Below are positions 32,359-44,882 of a stretch of 64,000 bases of DNA, one piece after another (positions within the stretch are counted from its first letter, which is position 1; every line of letters begins with the position of its first letter). Made by a program: the position numbers and the translations under genes. The notes under the pieces were generated by a model. It worked only from the letters and a program-made list of their open reading frames with translations, was not told the DNA's origin and did not search any database. Source of the stretch: Alectoria sarmentosa (Eukaryota; Ascomycota; Lecanoromycetes; Lecanorales; Parmeliaceae); assembly GCA_009733775.1 (NCBI GenBank), contig WOGZ01000143.1:19085-83084 (forward strand), written 5' to 3'.

Positions 32359-33990
32359 ATGAATCATTATAATGAGATCGCACTTCTATTGACCTCCAAG
32401 GGTCCTTCGAAATACGACTACGAAAAAGATGTTGTGCCTCCTCGACCACTGTCCTTTGCCCGGGTGAATGAAGGCAAAGCTCCGGTATCACAGGCCTTGT
32501 TCTTCACCTTACCCTTCGATATTGTAGGGCAGATAGTTGAGATTCTGCCACGGTCGTCTCTAGCATCCCTCGCCCTTGTTTGTCGTGACTGTCGGCAGCT
32601 CGCACGCTCACGTCAATTCGCAAGCATCAAATTGGACTACAGCAACCACAGTGTAGCCTTGGTCGAGAAACTCATGGCCGAAGCCACCGCCCGCTTAGGA
32701 AACGCTGGAAGCTCCAACCACATTTCTCAGTCTCTTGGTGTATGTATTCGACGAATTACGGTCGCCACCGATCCTAATTGGCTAGGTGTGCGCCACAACA
32801 TCGACCTCGAGAGTGATCAGTTGGCACTCAGTGTGCGAACGAGAGTCAGGCGGCTCGCTAATGCAAGTGAACATATCTTCAATGACTATCTCCCAAAGAT
32901 TAGAATCCTACTATGCTCGAATATCGTTCTCCCACACCTTGAATCCCTTGATTGGCGTGATAAGATCACCCTTCCACAGTCCTTCTTCCAACGTCTTCCC
33001 TGGACCTCCATTCAACATCTTCGGCTATCCAGTGTCAAGGTTAGCGAAGTATTCGAGCTCAATCTCCCCAAGGCGTTCAAGTATTGGCCGCTGCGCACAC
33101 TTCACCTTGAACTTCTCTCAGACGTCCACGCGGGCAGACCTAGCATATCTTTGGTGTGCACCAGTATACTACGTCTTTGTGCCTTGACTCTGGAGTCTTT
33201 GACATGGCATGCGTTAACGCTGGAGTCTTGGACATGGCAAATCGTACAGCTTTACGATGACAATCATTCTTTTGCCACACACACAATAGGGTTGGCGCCG
33301 CAATTTCCACGCCTGAGGAGCATTAGCCTTCACAACGTGGCCTTCTCAGATTATTCTATGCTAGATGCACTTCTAGAATTTGACCTCCGTGAATTGGAAG
33401 TAGACCCAGGACGCGATGCTCTGTATTCTGAATTCTTTGAAAAACGCGGCACTATACCTGCATTGAGGACGCTAGTTTGGGACGGAAAGATCAAGACAGA
33501 CCAGTCTCTCAGCTTCCTACAAGCAAATACTCAGCTCTCGAAGCTTAGTCTCCAGTGGGAAGCCCCAGGCACTTTTATCGAAGCCCAGCTGCTTCCTCTT
33601 CTCACGAAAGAATTCCGACAACTGACTTCGCTATCCCTCAAATGGGAGGGTGACTTGATCCCAGGCTCCGCGCTCGAAGAGATTAGTTCCTTGGAAAGTC
33701 TCCAGCAGCTCCATCTTAGCGCTGGCTATAAACGAGGTGAAAAGTACAGTTGGTTCATAAATCATGAGCTAATGAGGAGCCGACTGAGAAAATTGACCTC
33801 TCTGCAACGGATGGCCTTCAGTCGCGACATTTACGACAACGAAGTCGAGTGGTCTGCTCCGGAAAGTTATTACGAAGACAGATTCCACAATGACCTCCCT
33901 GCGGACGCAGGTGTCGATGAATGGGAAATCTGGCATCGTCAAAGTGCGTCAACTGACACAAGACTCCTAGCTCTCGCTGAACAAGGCTGA
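32359..33990 (+). CDS. F-box protein with LRR-like region, C-terminal frame break
   Basis: A single-exon frame of 543 residues. The F-box is at about residues 48-85 (FFTLPFDIVGQIVEILPRSS, then LASLALVCRDCRQLA). Beyond it, leucine-spaced segments such as LRTLHLELLSDV and LTSLSLKWEGDL resemble irregular LRRs that would bind substrate for an SCF ubiquitin ligase. A tandem duplication of about 30 nt near 33185-33240 gives the doubled segments LTLESLTWHA and LTLESWTWQ. The frame ends at TGA (33988-33990) right after LLALAEQG. The next 270 bases in another frame continue as a plausible C terminus, so this copy is probably truncated by a one-base insertion in the AA/GG context at 33979-33984. Whether the truncated protein works is unknown. 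Confidence 0.75.
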   Translation: MNHYNEIALLLTSKGPSKYDYEKDVVPPRPLSFARVNEGKAPVSQALFFTLPFDIVGQIVEILPRSSLASLALVCRDCRQLARSRQFASIKLDYSNHSVALVEKLMAEATARLGNAGSSNHISQSLGVCIRRITVATDPNWLGVRHNIDLESDQLALSVRTRVRRLANASEHIFNDYLPKIRILLCSNIVLPHLESLDWRDKITLPQSFFQRLPWTSIQHLRLSSVKVSEVFELNLPKAFKYWPLRTLHLELLSDVHAGRPSISLVCTSILRLCALTLESLTWHALTLESWTWQIVQLYDDNHSFATHTIGLAPQFPRLRSISLHNVAFSDYSMLDALLEFDLRELEVDPGRDALYSEFFEKRGTIPALRTLVWDGKIKTDQSLSFLQANTQLSKLSLQWEAPGTFIEAQLLPLLTKEFRQLTSLSLKWEGDLIPGSALEEISSLESLQQLHLSAGYKRGEKYSWFINHELMRSRLRKLTSLQRMAFSRDIYDNEVEWSAPESYYEDRFHNDLPADAGVDEWEIWHRQSASTDTRLLALAEQG

Positions 33991-34240
33991 TGACTATATA
34001 GGTATGTTGACTGAAGCCAGAATCTATGCGAGGGAAATGCCCGATTTGGAATGGCTGTACTTCGGACAGCTCTGCATGGGAGTATCCAAGGAAGAGAAGT
34101 CCAATGGCTGTGACGCCGATGTATCCGCTCTATCAGAAGAAAGAGACCAATGCTGGATGTATCTGCGAGACTTGTTTGGATGGAAGTCGACCCAGAATGG
34201 TTTGCGTAGCCGCTACAACCCGGAGTTGTCTCACAGATGA
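33971..34240 (+). pseudogene. out-of-frame C-terminal tail of the F-box gene
   Basis: Read one frame away from the preceding gene, this contains ADDYIGMLTEARIYAREM and DLEWLYFGQLCMGV, typical of the end of long fungal F-box proteins. It finishes at the TGA at 34238-34240. There is no splice site that would join the two frames. Confidence 0.65.
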
Positions 34241-35626
34241 GATAATCGGCAACGTATACTTGTTGCACGTAGGAATGCAGGTATCAGTTGTGTTAGAATT
34301 TATTTTGAACCTTTGCGGACGAATTTGATTGCATCAAAAAAACCTCTAGTTTCTCTTTGCTTCCCACAAGTAAGAGATTTGCGATTTCTTCCTCTGTGGC
34401 CACTCCATAGCGAAGGAAAACGCCCATCCGGAACTTCGGACACCAAATCAATTCAGCTGGCCAACATCGAGACCGAACTTATAATTCCATTCACGTTGAT
34501 GAACAATATAATTGCTAGTAACTGGTCGACGCTGGAGGCGCTGATCGACGGTGCATATAAATGTACGGTGACAGGTGGGTCTGGGAAGAGTCTGAATTTC
34601 TCCAAGGATGATGTACCAGATTCCTCGTGCGTATTGCAACTGTAAAGGTATAGTTGTGAACATATCCAGTTGCGATGGTTGGAGGGGCTTGTCCTTTCGA
34701 GAGTTGTGGGGGTTGGAGTTGATTGAGTATTCCTATATTGATCTGCGGCTGGCTTCGTCGAGTTGCCCAATAAATCTATATTGATTGTTCGGATAACGGG
34801 TTGCAAGGCTTCGTTCACAACGTGGTGGACTATTCTGTTTCCGAATGGAAGGATCATGCAATAAATTTCGATCAGGGCTCCACTATACTTCAATGGACGC
34901 ACAAAAGATCAAAAAGCGGATCTTACGTTACTGAAACCCGTCGCAGGTCCTACGCGGCCAAAATCTTAGGCCTCCCTCGAATACTAATGCGTGGCGAATC
35001 ACTGAGCTGAGAGTTTCTGTTCCAGAGGTGTCGCAAAGCCCCTGCGGTCCTGACTTGAATACGAAGATGTACTCTTCAAGTCCGACCATGCTAGGACTGA
35101 TCGTTGGGACGAGGATTCTGTCTTCTGTTCAACACGAGAAAGCTCCCAGGAGCTGAAGGTCGGATGGTTTCAGGAAATTCGAATCATCATCACGTGCAAG
35201 TACGGTTTCAGCAAGCGCTCTTTGTCGCTGTCTGAGGCCCACCTCTGCGGATGAAACGACAATCAAGTACTGGTTTACACAGAGCTTCTATTTATGGGTT
35301 CTGCGAAATCATGACATATGACATTTGTTTGCTGGGTCCTCTTGAGTCTCACCACTGACTGTGTTTGGCCTGTACCAAGAGATTATCGGTTTCCTCGGCC
35401 AAATTTAGAACCCAGAGCTGTCTGAGATGTTACTTTCCTTACAGAGCGAGGTTTAAAGAACGAGTGAGTGATCGGAATTTGTTTATCTCCTAGCAGTGAA
35501 TTATAATTAACATTCCAAATGATTCAACACAACGCTCTTCCCAGACAGCTTGACAAAGGGAGTCCACTCCCCCCCCTCGTGCTAGTCCCATATCTCCTCC
35601 ATCCCGTGCATCCCTCCAGTGGGTCG
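34241..35626. other. intergenic, no gene recognised
   Basis: About 1.4 kb with only short shadow frames. Nothing supported. Confidence 0.45.
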
Positions 35627-36446
35627 CTACTTATCGGACTCAGATGTTTTTCGCTGCTCAGACCCAGCTACAGCGCTGTTACCACTGTTTTCACCCCTGA
35701 TCACACTTGACCCCTTGGAAGGAGGGAGCTCAGCGACTCCGCCGATGTTGTGCCAGGGCTGCTCTCTCATGGACTCCTTGAACCATCGGTCGACTGGTGA
35801 CGAGTTGTTGGTCATATAGGTATGCTTTGGCTCTCCTTTACCCAAAGAATCCTTTCCTGTTGACCATGTCCTTTTCAAAGTATGACCAGCAGTCGCGGGT
35901 GGCATTCCTTTGGACTAACAACCAGGTAAGCATCCGTGGTAAGTCTTCAAGGGTCACTGACAATGGAGCACAAACGTTTTTACTCGTCTCAGTCCCCTTC
36001 CCGTCAGCACGTGACATCCCTTCGGCTTCTTGAAGCTGGCGGAGTTCGTCTTGCATTGTGGGATATAGCTTCGTGGGGTGCTTAGTCGCTAACTGGAATT
36101 TTCACTCGAGGTGACGATACTCACATCCAAACTTTATACGGGTGTGAAGAGATCTATTGTGTCTGATATTCCTGGGGAGGAGAAGATTGGAAAAGTTGGA
36201 AGGTGATCTGGGCTGGATGGCCGATATATAGGCACACCACCAGCCAGCCATTCCGCCTGCCTTTCCAGAAATCATATGTGCTTTTTGTTTCGCCAATTGG
36301 GCTGAGACGAGCCCTCGAATGAAATGCATGTCCTTTTTGATGAGTAAAGCTCGCTTAGCAGCATCCACGCGTTTCCCGAAGTAGTTTGGTATGTGCTTTT
36401 TGGATACTAGTCCGTTTTCAGTTAGGTTCATGAAACAAGGCATCAT
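35627..36446 (-). pseudogene. unidentified gene, broken
   Basis: Minus-strand segments in sequence: HIPNYFGKRVDAAKRALL and MHFIRGLVSAQLAKQ (about 36390-36270), then MQDELRQLQEAEGMSRADG (36056), MLTWLLVQRNATRDCWSYFE and, after a frame change near 35848, EPKHTYMTNNSSPVDRWFKE and REQPWHNIGG, ending at 35627. The frame change coincides with a single T in GGGTAAAG that could also be read as a weak donor, but the downstream phase does not fit. The composition is clearly coding. I do not recognise the family and cannot say whether the first segment belongs to the same gene. Confidence 0.45.
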
Positions 36447-36609
36447 GCAGGTCAGCAGGCAAACTTCTGCCTGGGAGACAGTGGCCTAATTCGCTCCGCC
36501 TCTCACGCTCTCTAGAATTGAGACGCAATTTTCTATTCTCTCCATCTACCGGTCCCAGTGTGTATACATTGTGGCAATCTCGATCCATTGGCAAAGTCCC
36601 AAGAGTTAG

Positions 36610-39600
36610 ATGGCGTCTCAATTCTCAAGACCCGCTGCAACCGTGCCTTCAGTGCCTCAGCGAGCTCGGCGAATACCCGACGAAGAATGGGAGATCTGGA
36701 GAGAGAAGCTCGTAAAGCTATTCCTGGAAGATGACGTACCGCGTAAAGCGATTGTGACTATCATGGCAGAGAAGCACGACTTCACAATCACGTAAGACTG
36801 AGCCCCGATTGAGGGGGATGTCAAACCTGAAAGTATACTAATAACAAGCAGGGAAGTACAGCTCAAGAACCGTTTCAAGAAGTGGGACGTCAAAAAGTAT
36901 ATCCCAGACGATGATTTGAGGATTATGCTGGCCTTGAAAAGAAAGCGACAAAATGTTGGCAAAGATGCCCGTTTCCAGTATAAAGGTCATGATGTTGAGC
37001 AAGAACGGATGGAGCGGGCTTGGAAGAGAAAGAGAGGGCCATTGCTATCACCAGAATGTAAGCCTTACTCTTTGAGGTTGATTAAAGGCTCTAAATACAG
37101 TCTCTAGTCATCCCACCATACATTAAATTGCATGCTTCGCGGGGGCACAGCCCTCAAGATGCTTTTTATGGCAGTTCGTTGAATTCTGCTGATCATCATA
37201 CCGTTCCGCTGCAAAACCTCAACATACCGCTCCTCGAGCTGTACCATGAAAGAGGGAGTCCAATCGCTGCTTTCCAGCATCCCATCGAGTTCGAATCCGA
37301 GTTCACTTTTGATACTTCGCAGGCACTGCGGGAATCTGATAATTGTAGCGCAACACATGCTGATCAATCATCGGGTGACTTGTTCATGGGACAAGCTCCT
37401 GCTACAGCGCCTCTGCAATTAGATGTGACAGACTTCTGGGGAGACGTCGTTCCAAGCACTGAAATGCAGGTTGAACATAGCGATGTCAGTACAACGCTGC
37501 AGGATGGTGGACCCCACGAGCTATTCTCTGCTACCCAGCTTTCGAGAGCGAGTAGTACACACGTATCCAGCATAGACTGGCAAAGATACATTAACTTCTC
37601 CCCAAGCATGCATATGTCATCTGGAGCGCCTGGTTTAGCTTTCCGGTTACCGCGCTCTCCGTCACGACCGTTGAGTACCATCCGCGGCCGATCCGGCAAT
37701 GTGATTCAAGCTTCCCGTGAACGGCAAAGCTCCCAGTCAATGATTTCACAGCAATCTGATGGACTAATCACTTTCTCCACCTTCGATGGTATAGATCCGG
37801 AGCGTATCATGCTCCCATTGCAATTGCTAGGGTCGGTTTATACCGAGTTTCTAGAGCTCACTCGGGAGGACTGGGATATCTGGACGATTCTACATAGTTG
37901 GGGTTCCACCCTAGATCATTTTTACTCCACGCTTTCTAGTAGTTGGCTATCCCTGGAGATGGAAGACCTGATTTGTCGGAGCTATGAATCATCTGCCCAA
38001 GCTATCAGGCGTCGACAGGCGGCAAGGCCAGTGTCTAGCGATGGAACCGGCCTTTTGGTGACGCCAGAAGACGATCGTGAATGTGATGGGCCAAGTACCG
38101 CACGTCAGCCTATAGAACACGGGAATTCTGAGACAGATTTGAGACTTCAGCTCACGAGCAGGATTCAGCGCTCGACATCGATGGGAAGACTCATCATTGA
38201 ATTTAGTACACCACCACAAGATTCTCCGTACGTTGATACCTCGGATGTACCGTGTGTGATCAACATGTCTTTCATTCCTAAAAGGCAGCAGCGTACGATC
38301 GGGATCTCAGCTATATTTCAAAAATACTTATCTGCGTCGCAACCATGCAGCATCCCTCCACGCCTGAGAACGTTCAATGTAATCCCATATGACTCACAGG
38401 TCATCCATTGCATACGAAAAAACGATATATTGGGCGTGCAACGGCTTTTCACTGAAGGAAAAGCCTCTCCTTTAGATGTTGACTCAGGTGGTTTCTCATT
38501 GCTCTCGGTACTCAGCCCCAATACTGCACCTGAGACAAAGAGTACTAATTTCCGGTTTAGTATGCCTGGACACATGAATGCTCTGATTTATTTATTCTAC
38601 TTTTGGAGGGTGGAGCAGGTACGCAAAACTGCAACTCGTAAGCGCTGCAATCCCTGAAAATCTCAAAAACATTCTGATGACATAGATGCGGCAATACGAT
38701 TGATATTATCTGGGCCATTTGGTCAGACTTTACGGACGGTCACTGTGAGGAGGGACGAGCTCTAGGTCTCCCAGACTTTGATACGTGCGTGAACTTGACT
38801 CGCCTCGCAAAGAAACACGGCTGCGATATCGAGGAGGCCGTTCCCTACAATTCCTTCTTTTGTAATGCTCTTTCCGATGTCAACTCTATTTGTAGTTGGT
38901 ATGACGGGTATCCAAATTTACCTATTGAGACCCTTGAGTTTTTACTCAATATCGGATACGACTTAGAACAGCGCAGCAGTTACGGACTCACGGCATTGCT
39001 CCATGCAGCTTCTCAACACATGCCTCATTTCATCAAATGTCTCCGATTGTTCATCAAACGTGGGGCTGACCTTCACACAACTGATTTCGAAGGCAAAGGC
39101 GCGTTACACTGTGCTTTCGCCGTTCCGAAAATCTACAATGACTGGTCCGGTAAACTAGACGATTTCTGGTCCGGTACACTAGACGAAGCATATTGGAACG
39201 ACTCTGAAAACTTAATTGATACCGCAAATGAGACTGCACGATTCATATTCAACACAGAAGACGAGCGTCATGAAGAGGATTACGGCGACGAAGACCTCGA
39301 CCCTGGACCACTTCTAGACGATATAATCAACAACTCATACCACTACCCGGATGGCGCAGCGAACGAGTATGACATTGACTATATTTTTTGCGAAGATAGT
39401 GATTACGGCGGGCGACGTATGATTCGTGACCCGATGCAGGTCCTCAAAAAGCGTACAAGGTTCAAGCTGCTTACCTTGCTTCAACTTGGATGTGATCCGA
39501 ATGTTGTCGACCATGAGGGTCAGTCGCCGAGTGACTATGCGAGGCTAGATGGTCTCTGGCCACAGTGGTACTGGGCACTCCTCAATACTGGATACGTTCA

Positions 39601-39643
39601 TCACGAACAGAATGGATGGGTCAAGGCCGCCTTATTTGAGTGA
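36610..39643 (+). CDS. Clr5-domain ankyrin-repeat protein, one frame break
   Basis: Exons: 36610-36791, 36852-37057, 37108-38637 and 38686-39643. The Clr5 domain (fungal DNA-binding-like N-terminal module) spans residues ~24-75, with DEEWEIWREKLVKLFLEDD across exon 1 and EVQLKNRFKKW opening exon 2. A long Ser/Thr-rich linker follows. The C-terminal half carries ankyrin-like repeats (LEFLLNIGYDLEQRSSYG, then LRLFIKRGADLHTTDFEGKG and LLQLGCDPNVVDHEGQSPSD). Intron 1 has a TACTAATAAC branch site. Near 38590, in an ATTTATTTATT run, the frame shifts just before an ankyrin segment ILLLEGG; only the shifted frame passes through the GTAAGC donor at 38638 into exon 4. A nuclear role is inferred from Clr5. 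The single break would truncate the ankyrin part. Confidence 0.75.
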
Positions 39644-40494
39644 CGTACGCCTCGCGGCTAGATTAGTGAACAGATCTTGCAGACACGATTCTCGAACATC
39701 TTCAAACATATCCAATCACTCATCAATCTTGGTTGTATCAATCCCCCATGATGTTCTCCACCTCATAAATCGAGCCGCCCCGTCAACATCGTACACAAGA
39801 CGAGCTTCAGGGAAGCCTCATTCAACAGCGACAACGTCAATCAACGCCACCCATCTCCCGCTATCAACTCCACAACCCCTGACCTTTCCGTTCGCCCAAG
39901 GCAAAGACCTTTGACATTGGCCAGTGACCAGCATCGCACCCTATCGCTACCCGGCAATCTCTTCAAAGAATCATACCTCGGATCATCAAAAATGTAAGCA
40001 CCAGAGCCAGAGAGGAGCGCCTTCTAAGAACCTTGCCATTCTCCAACAGTGGGACTGTAAGTGAGTGAGCGGGTCTCCTGGCATGCTATATCAGGTTGGG
40101 TCAAATGAGCCACATATCGGTGAAGGATTCCCACATTATATGTAGGCCTCGGCTACGGGGAGTTCCTATGGTGGCATTGGGAGACGTTGGCCAGCTAGAA
40201 GCCGTATTTATCTGGCCTCCGCAATAGCCTACGACTCTTCATTCAATTTTGTCTCTCTCTTTCGGAACCAAAGCATCCTTTCGCCCGCCCTCCCAGACCT
40301 CTATACACCCTCACTTTCACTGCATGTCTACGCCGTGTCGGCGTGGGAGAAATCCTTAGCGCTAGGGCTCGATAATCCGCCTATCCAGGCCTCTATCTGG
40401 CATATTTGGCCGGAGGCCGCCGCCCAATCACTGACTAACATCCTATGTTTGCTATTTGATGTGAGCTTTGCATTCGGCACGAGACAACTAAGCA
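39644..40494. other. intergenic, no gene recognised
   Basis: Downstream of the Clr5-ankyrin gene. The plus frame at 39549-39914 is a shadow or non-coding. Nothing supported. Confidence 0.45.
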
Positions 40495-41066
40495 GAGCGA
40501 GTCACTACTCCATACCCGAATAAATGGTTTCCTTAGTAATTTATACACCATCTTATCGAATCATACCCCTTTGAGACAAAAATTAGTAATTTGTCAAATG
40601 TACAACACTAAGAATATGATTCGATAACACGTCACATTCATCGCTAGCCAAGGGCCTACTTCCGAAAATTCAAACAAACTGAATGCGAGCAGAGGCCTAG
40701 AGTTGAAGAAGAGATTTCCAAACGCCTGCAATGGCCATGGCTCTTTCTGTCATTGAATGAATGGGCAAAATCCCAGAAATTGAAAGCACATTTTTGTGCG
40801 GTATTTTCTCATAAACACATCTATATAGAGTTGAATCCTACCACACCCATGGCTATCACCCTTATGCATAGCCACACCTGTCACAGCCTGGTCTGCATTG
40901 CAGCTAGCGACGTAGAAACAATCTGTACTCTACACCACAGAAGCATATTACCGAATCATAAGTCTACATTTGACGAACTATTAATTCATACCCCTTTTTT
41001 TGGTGTATAGGTATGAATTTGTAAGGAAATCACTTATTGGGATATGAAGTAGTAATTCGCCCCAGA
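40495..41066. mobile_element. inverted-repeat element (MITE-like)
   Basis: The left end at about 40495-40552 and the right end at about 41002-41066 are inverted copies over some 50 bp. Examples are TACTCCATACCCGAATAAAT on the left and, on the opposite strand at the right, TACTTCATATCCCAATAAGT, followed by TTTCCTTA in both. Most differences between the arms are C/T or G/A. The interior has no coding signal. Exact termini and the target duplication are not resolved. Confidence 0.6.
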
Positions 41067-41924
41067 TAAGCACGATGCTAGAGCCTTGAGTGTGGTTCTT
41101 CTCCAGAGATGGAAGACCGGCCGCCACCTACCACACGGCGGAAAGCATCGACGCGCACTTCACCGCAACAATGTAATAAAATTCGGCTTTCTCCAATTGA
41201 TCAAATAGGGGGACGTTTCGGATGGCGTCTGTGAATTTCGCCTTTCGAGATTGTCTACTACAGGGGTGTCTATGCCTTAGATTTTAGTCTACTAATCCCG
41301 TTTGTGCTTTCCTTACCATTGTTGCGAATTTCTTCAGATTTAAAGGGACCATAAACACGCGGTGAGACTGCTAGAGCGTGTATAAGGCTTGCCTCCGCCC
41401 CTGGAGAGGTATCCACTATTGAGAGTGTTTTCATAGATGGTGCATATCAATGCGCACCTCCCATCTACAAAGTAATGGGAAATATGCACATCTTGGGATG
41501 GGGTTCTCCGCTTGGAACTTTGCACTCCTCCTTATCAGCGTTAACGCGTCATTGGAAACACACCAAGTGGTCATATATCGTTACAACAAAGAATCGTTTC
41601 AGTTCGTTCGTCTCATGTCGACCCCGCTTGGCCTGATACCAACCAGCTCAAAGCCTGCACGAAAGAGAAGTATCCGCCCACGGAAGCGGCGACATCCTAG
41701 ATGTTGACTTCCATGTCAGTCCCCGGCATCTCATATGAGTAAAAAGCAGCGAGAATACTAACCAACCAGCCCATCGCAGCATTCTCCGCGAGGATCGTCC
41801 GCCCAAATGTTGGCATCTGCATGAACAAAGTGATGTGGCAAGGATAGGAATCATTCGATCCAGTATTGCATACGAGGTTTAAGTTTGGAACCGTAGATAT
41901 TCCAAGAGCTATCGTGGACGTATA
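41067..41924. other. intergenic, no gene recognised
   Basis: Nothing supported. The segment next to 41924 is the 3' flank of the following membrane-protein gene. Confidence 0.4.
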
Positions 41925-43515
41925 TCAGATATCTCCATTTTCGTAATGGGCAATTTGAGGAGACACACTGTAATCGTATGCCGGAGCATAGTCCATTTCC
42001 TGCCGATACTGCAGGCCCAGGTTTACTGAGGAGTCGCCGTTTGCGCCGATCAGGACCATTCTTGAATAACCCCTTTGAAGAGCGTCTTCCATTGCGAGAC
42101 TTGGGTCGTAAACTGCCATGTACAGTGATGGAGCTTGCTCTTGAGAAGACGTTTTCAGTGAGAAGGTGGCATTGTCTGGCATCGAGTAAGTAGACTGTTG
42201 TACGTGAGATAGGTAGGGTACTTTACAGTTGAAGAAGACCTGTAAGGTCATGATGTAGGTAGGTGTGCTGGCAATAAGTGCGGCAGATGGGGTGAAAGAT
42301 AAGTCGCGATACACTATTTTCTGCCAGACAAAATCTTCGACAACGGGGGATGACCAATCTTCGCTGCAGTTGCACGCCTGGCCCGGAGCAAGCGCTTGTT
42401 GTGATAAATCCTTACACATTGGTGTAGTACCCGTAGCTTCAAGCCAGCCTAGGAAGCACTTTGCGTAGCTCACCGGCAGGATTTGCGCTTGAGAACTCCA
42501 ATCAAGCCTTTGGAAAAGCGTCACAGCTGGGAATCTGGCTTCTGTCTGGACGGGAGTGTCAGAAATTTCCCTCGACAGCACTTAGAATCACCAACCACGA
42601 TGTCCTGACTGACTTCCAATAGCTTTCTGTTTAATTCTGGGTACCATATGAAGAAATACAACGCCGCCATCAAGGGGATCGTGAGGAGCACAGTTAGTGT
42701 AGTATTACCGAGATTTCTTCTGTACTTGCGATTGCCTAGTAGTATAGTGAGCTTTGATCTTGAGACATGGCTGCCTCCGCTTTGACCTACCAAGATTTGC
42801 AAGATCTATACTCACTGACGCCGAAAGCGCTATGAACACGAGCCCGCTGATTGACACGAATGCGATCCGTACTTCCTTGGCAGGAAATCGAGCAGCCAAG
42901 CACAGAGACGCAAAGAATGTGACGAGGAATATCAAGTTCCATACCACGGTATCATTGTGTGGTGCCGTCTTATGATCTGGACCGACAAAATCTCGCAAGG
43001 ACATGCATCTTCCAAATGCGAGACATGGCTCTGACTGGTAGAGCTGATTCACGCAATTTGGGAAGGAATGCGATAGATATCTTCGAACGCCAGAAAGCGT
43101 TCGAGACTGATCTGCGTGCGTACTTCGATAATTTTCTTTGCTCTCCTCGATAGAGTTGCCGTCTTGCACAAATTCCGTCGTAACCACCACGCTCGACCTC
43201 TCTTTTCTATGTCCTGCAGAGATAGCACCGGACCGTTCGACAAGGTCCTTGAGGGATTCCTGACTAATCAGGAAAAGACAGGAAGGCTTGGATTCAGGGT
43301 TTAACTTACAACTGTCTGCGGTCGAGTTGCACTGAGAATGTAGCCCTTGATGCCCTACAATGGGAGTTAGCGGAAAACATTAGCGGTCTATCTCATCAAC
43401 CCACATTGTAGGTCGAAGGTTCGATAATGACATCAGATACTAGATGTTCGCTGATTTGTCTTCGCAAAGCCTCAAGACCAGTTCCTCCCCCATTCACGAA
43501 GAATCCTTCCGACAT
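41925..43515 (-). CDS. hypothetical multi-pass membrane protein, five exons
   Basis: Exons on the minus strand: 43515-43405, 43354-43310, 43259-42791, 42735-42599 and 42545-41925, together 460 residues with all junctions in phase. The start is MSEGFFVNGGGTGLEALRRQ. Three hydrophobic helices are evident: VVWNLIFLVTFFASLCLAA, then VRIAFVSISGLVFIALSASV, then LTVLLTIPLMAALYFFIWY. The C-terminal 200 residues are soluble, with several cysteines (CFLGW, MCKDL, CNCSED) and sequons, so they probably face outward. I do not recognise the family. Intact splicing over four introns argues for a functional gene. Confidence 0.7.
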
Positions 43516-44882
43516 GGATGAATAGAGTTATTTTCCCGCCAAGGTATAAGAGAACACCTAGTGCAGTGTGGTCAAGGGTTTCGTGCAGAGGTAGGCATCG
43601 AAGTGAAGGGGCGTTGGGGCTTCTAACAATTTGGTGAATTCCAGCCCCTTTTTAAGGAGGTATGTTCTCAAAATTACGCCGCATGCAAAGCATTGCCATG
43701 TAGATATCTGTCGTCAGCATTGGTGGATGTGGCAAGGCTACGCCTATCTTAGTGGGGGCCAAAAATAGCACTGACAGAATTATGCACCTATTCAGGGGAA
43801 ATAGCCCATCATCGACAGTAGCACATTTCCATGACTACATGAGAGCGGTGCAGCTTATGCTGAAATATACCGTTGATATGGTATGGTAAAGAACAAAATG
43901 TTTCATCCTTCGCAGCGGGACAAATTTAGAGCCTGATTTTGGAGTAGCGCTTGATCCTGGAACAGCAAGGTTGAGACCTGCGACAGCCACTACAATCTAT
44001 ATACTCCATTGCGCGTTCTCATTTGTCCTAAAACATTAATCCAGGGGTAGATGAAAGAAATAAAAATATTTTCGTAGACTTTGGGGTGTGATGAAAAGAC
44101 AATGATCGCTTAAAATCGGCCATGTCGGGGAACGGCCCGGAAACCGGAAGCGCGCCCCTGGCACTAAAATTACCTCGAGCACCTTTCCCTTCACTTCCTC
44201 CACACTGTCGTAAGATAATCACATGTAAACACGGCGTATCTACAAGTATCATTAAAAGCTCAGACCGCGGAGCTAGAAAGCCCGCTTTATCTTACACTTC
44301 ATCCTCCAAAAAAAGGGGCGTATCTGATTGCCTGAATCTTCCTTTAGCTCCAAAGTCCGCACAGTTCTTGTCTGCGTCAATTACGAGCTCGACTTCATGA
44401 GCACGATGTGCCGAGCGAAGGCTTTTGTGGCTCCCAAGGAACGCTTCAGTATGTGAGGTATCTATTTTGAGCTTCAGCTTTCAAAGTACGAAAGGCATAG
44501 CATGTACAGAGGTCGGCACCAGAAATCTAGGCCTGAGCCTCGGGTAATGCCCCGCCGGAGAGGCTGCCCAGACGACACCCTTAAGACAGCTTCGGAAGTT
44601 GCATCGGATAGCTGAATCTGGGGTAAACTGCCCCTAGCAACCCCAAAACAAATAAAGAGCTCAATTCCAACACGTCCGAATGATGGCTCCAAAGTCCTTT
44701 CTTAAACGGGCGCTTTCCGTTGACAAGTTGCCAAGACAGAAGCCTCGGGGATCCAGGAATTTTGTTGCCGACCTCCGTGTTTATGCAGCAGAAAATCATG
44801 GCTGAATGCAATTTCCTGATGATCCCATAGCCATCGTCCAAGAAACTCCATGGGATAGTGTCCACAGCGACTAACAGCGATC
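43516..44882. other. intergenic, no gene recognised
   Basis: No supported gene in about 1.4 kb. The region is bounded by the starts of two divergent genes. Confidence 0.45.
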
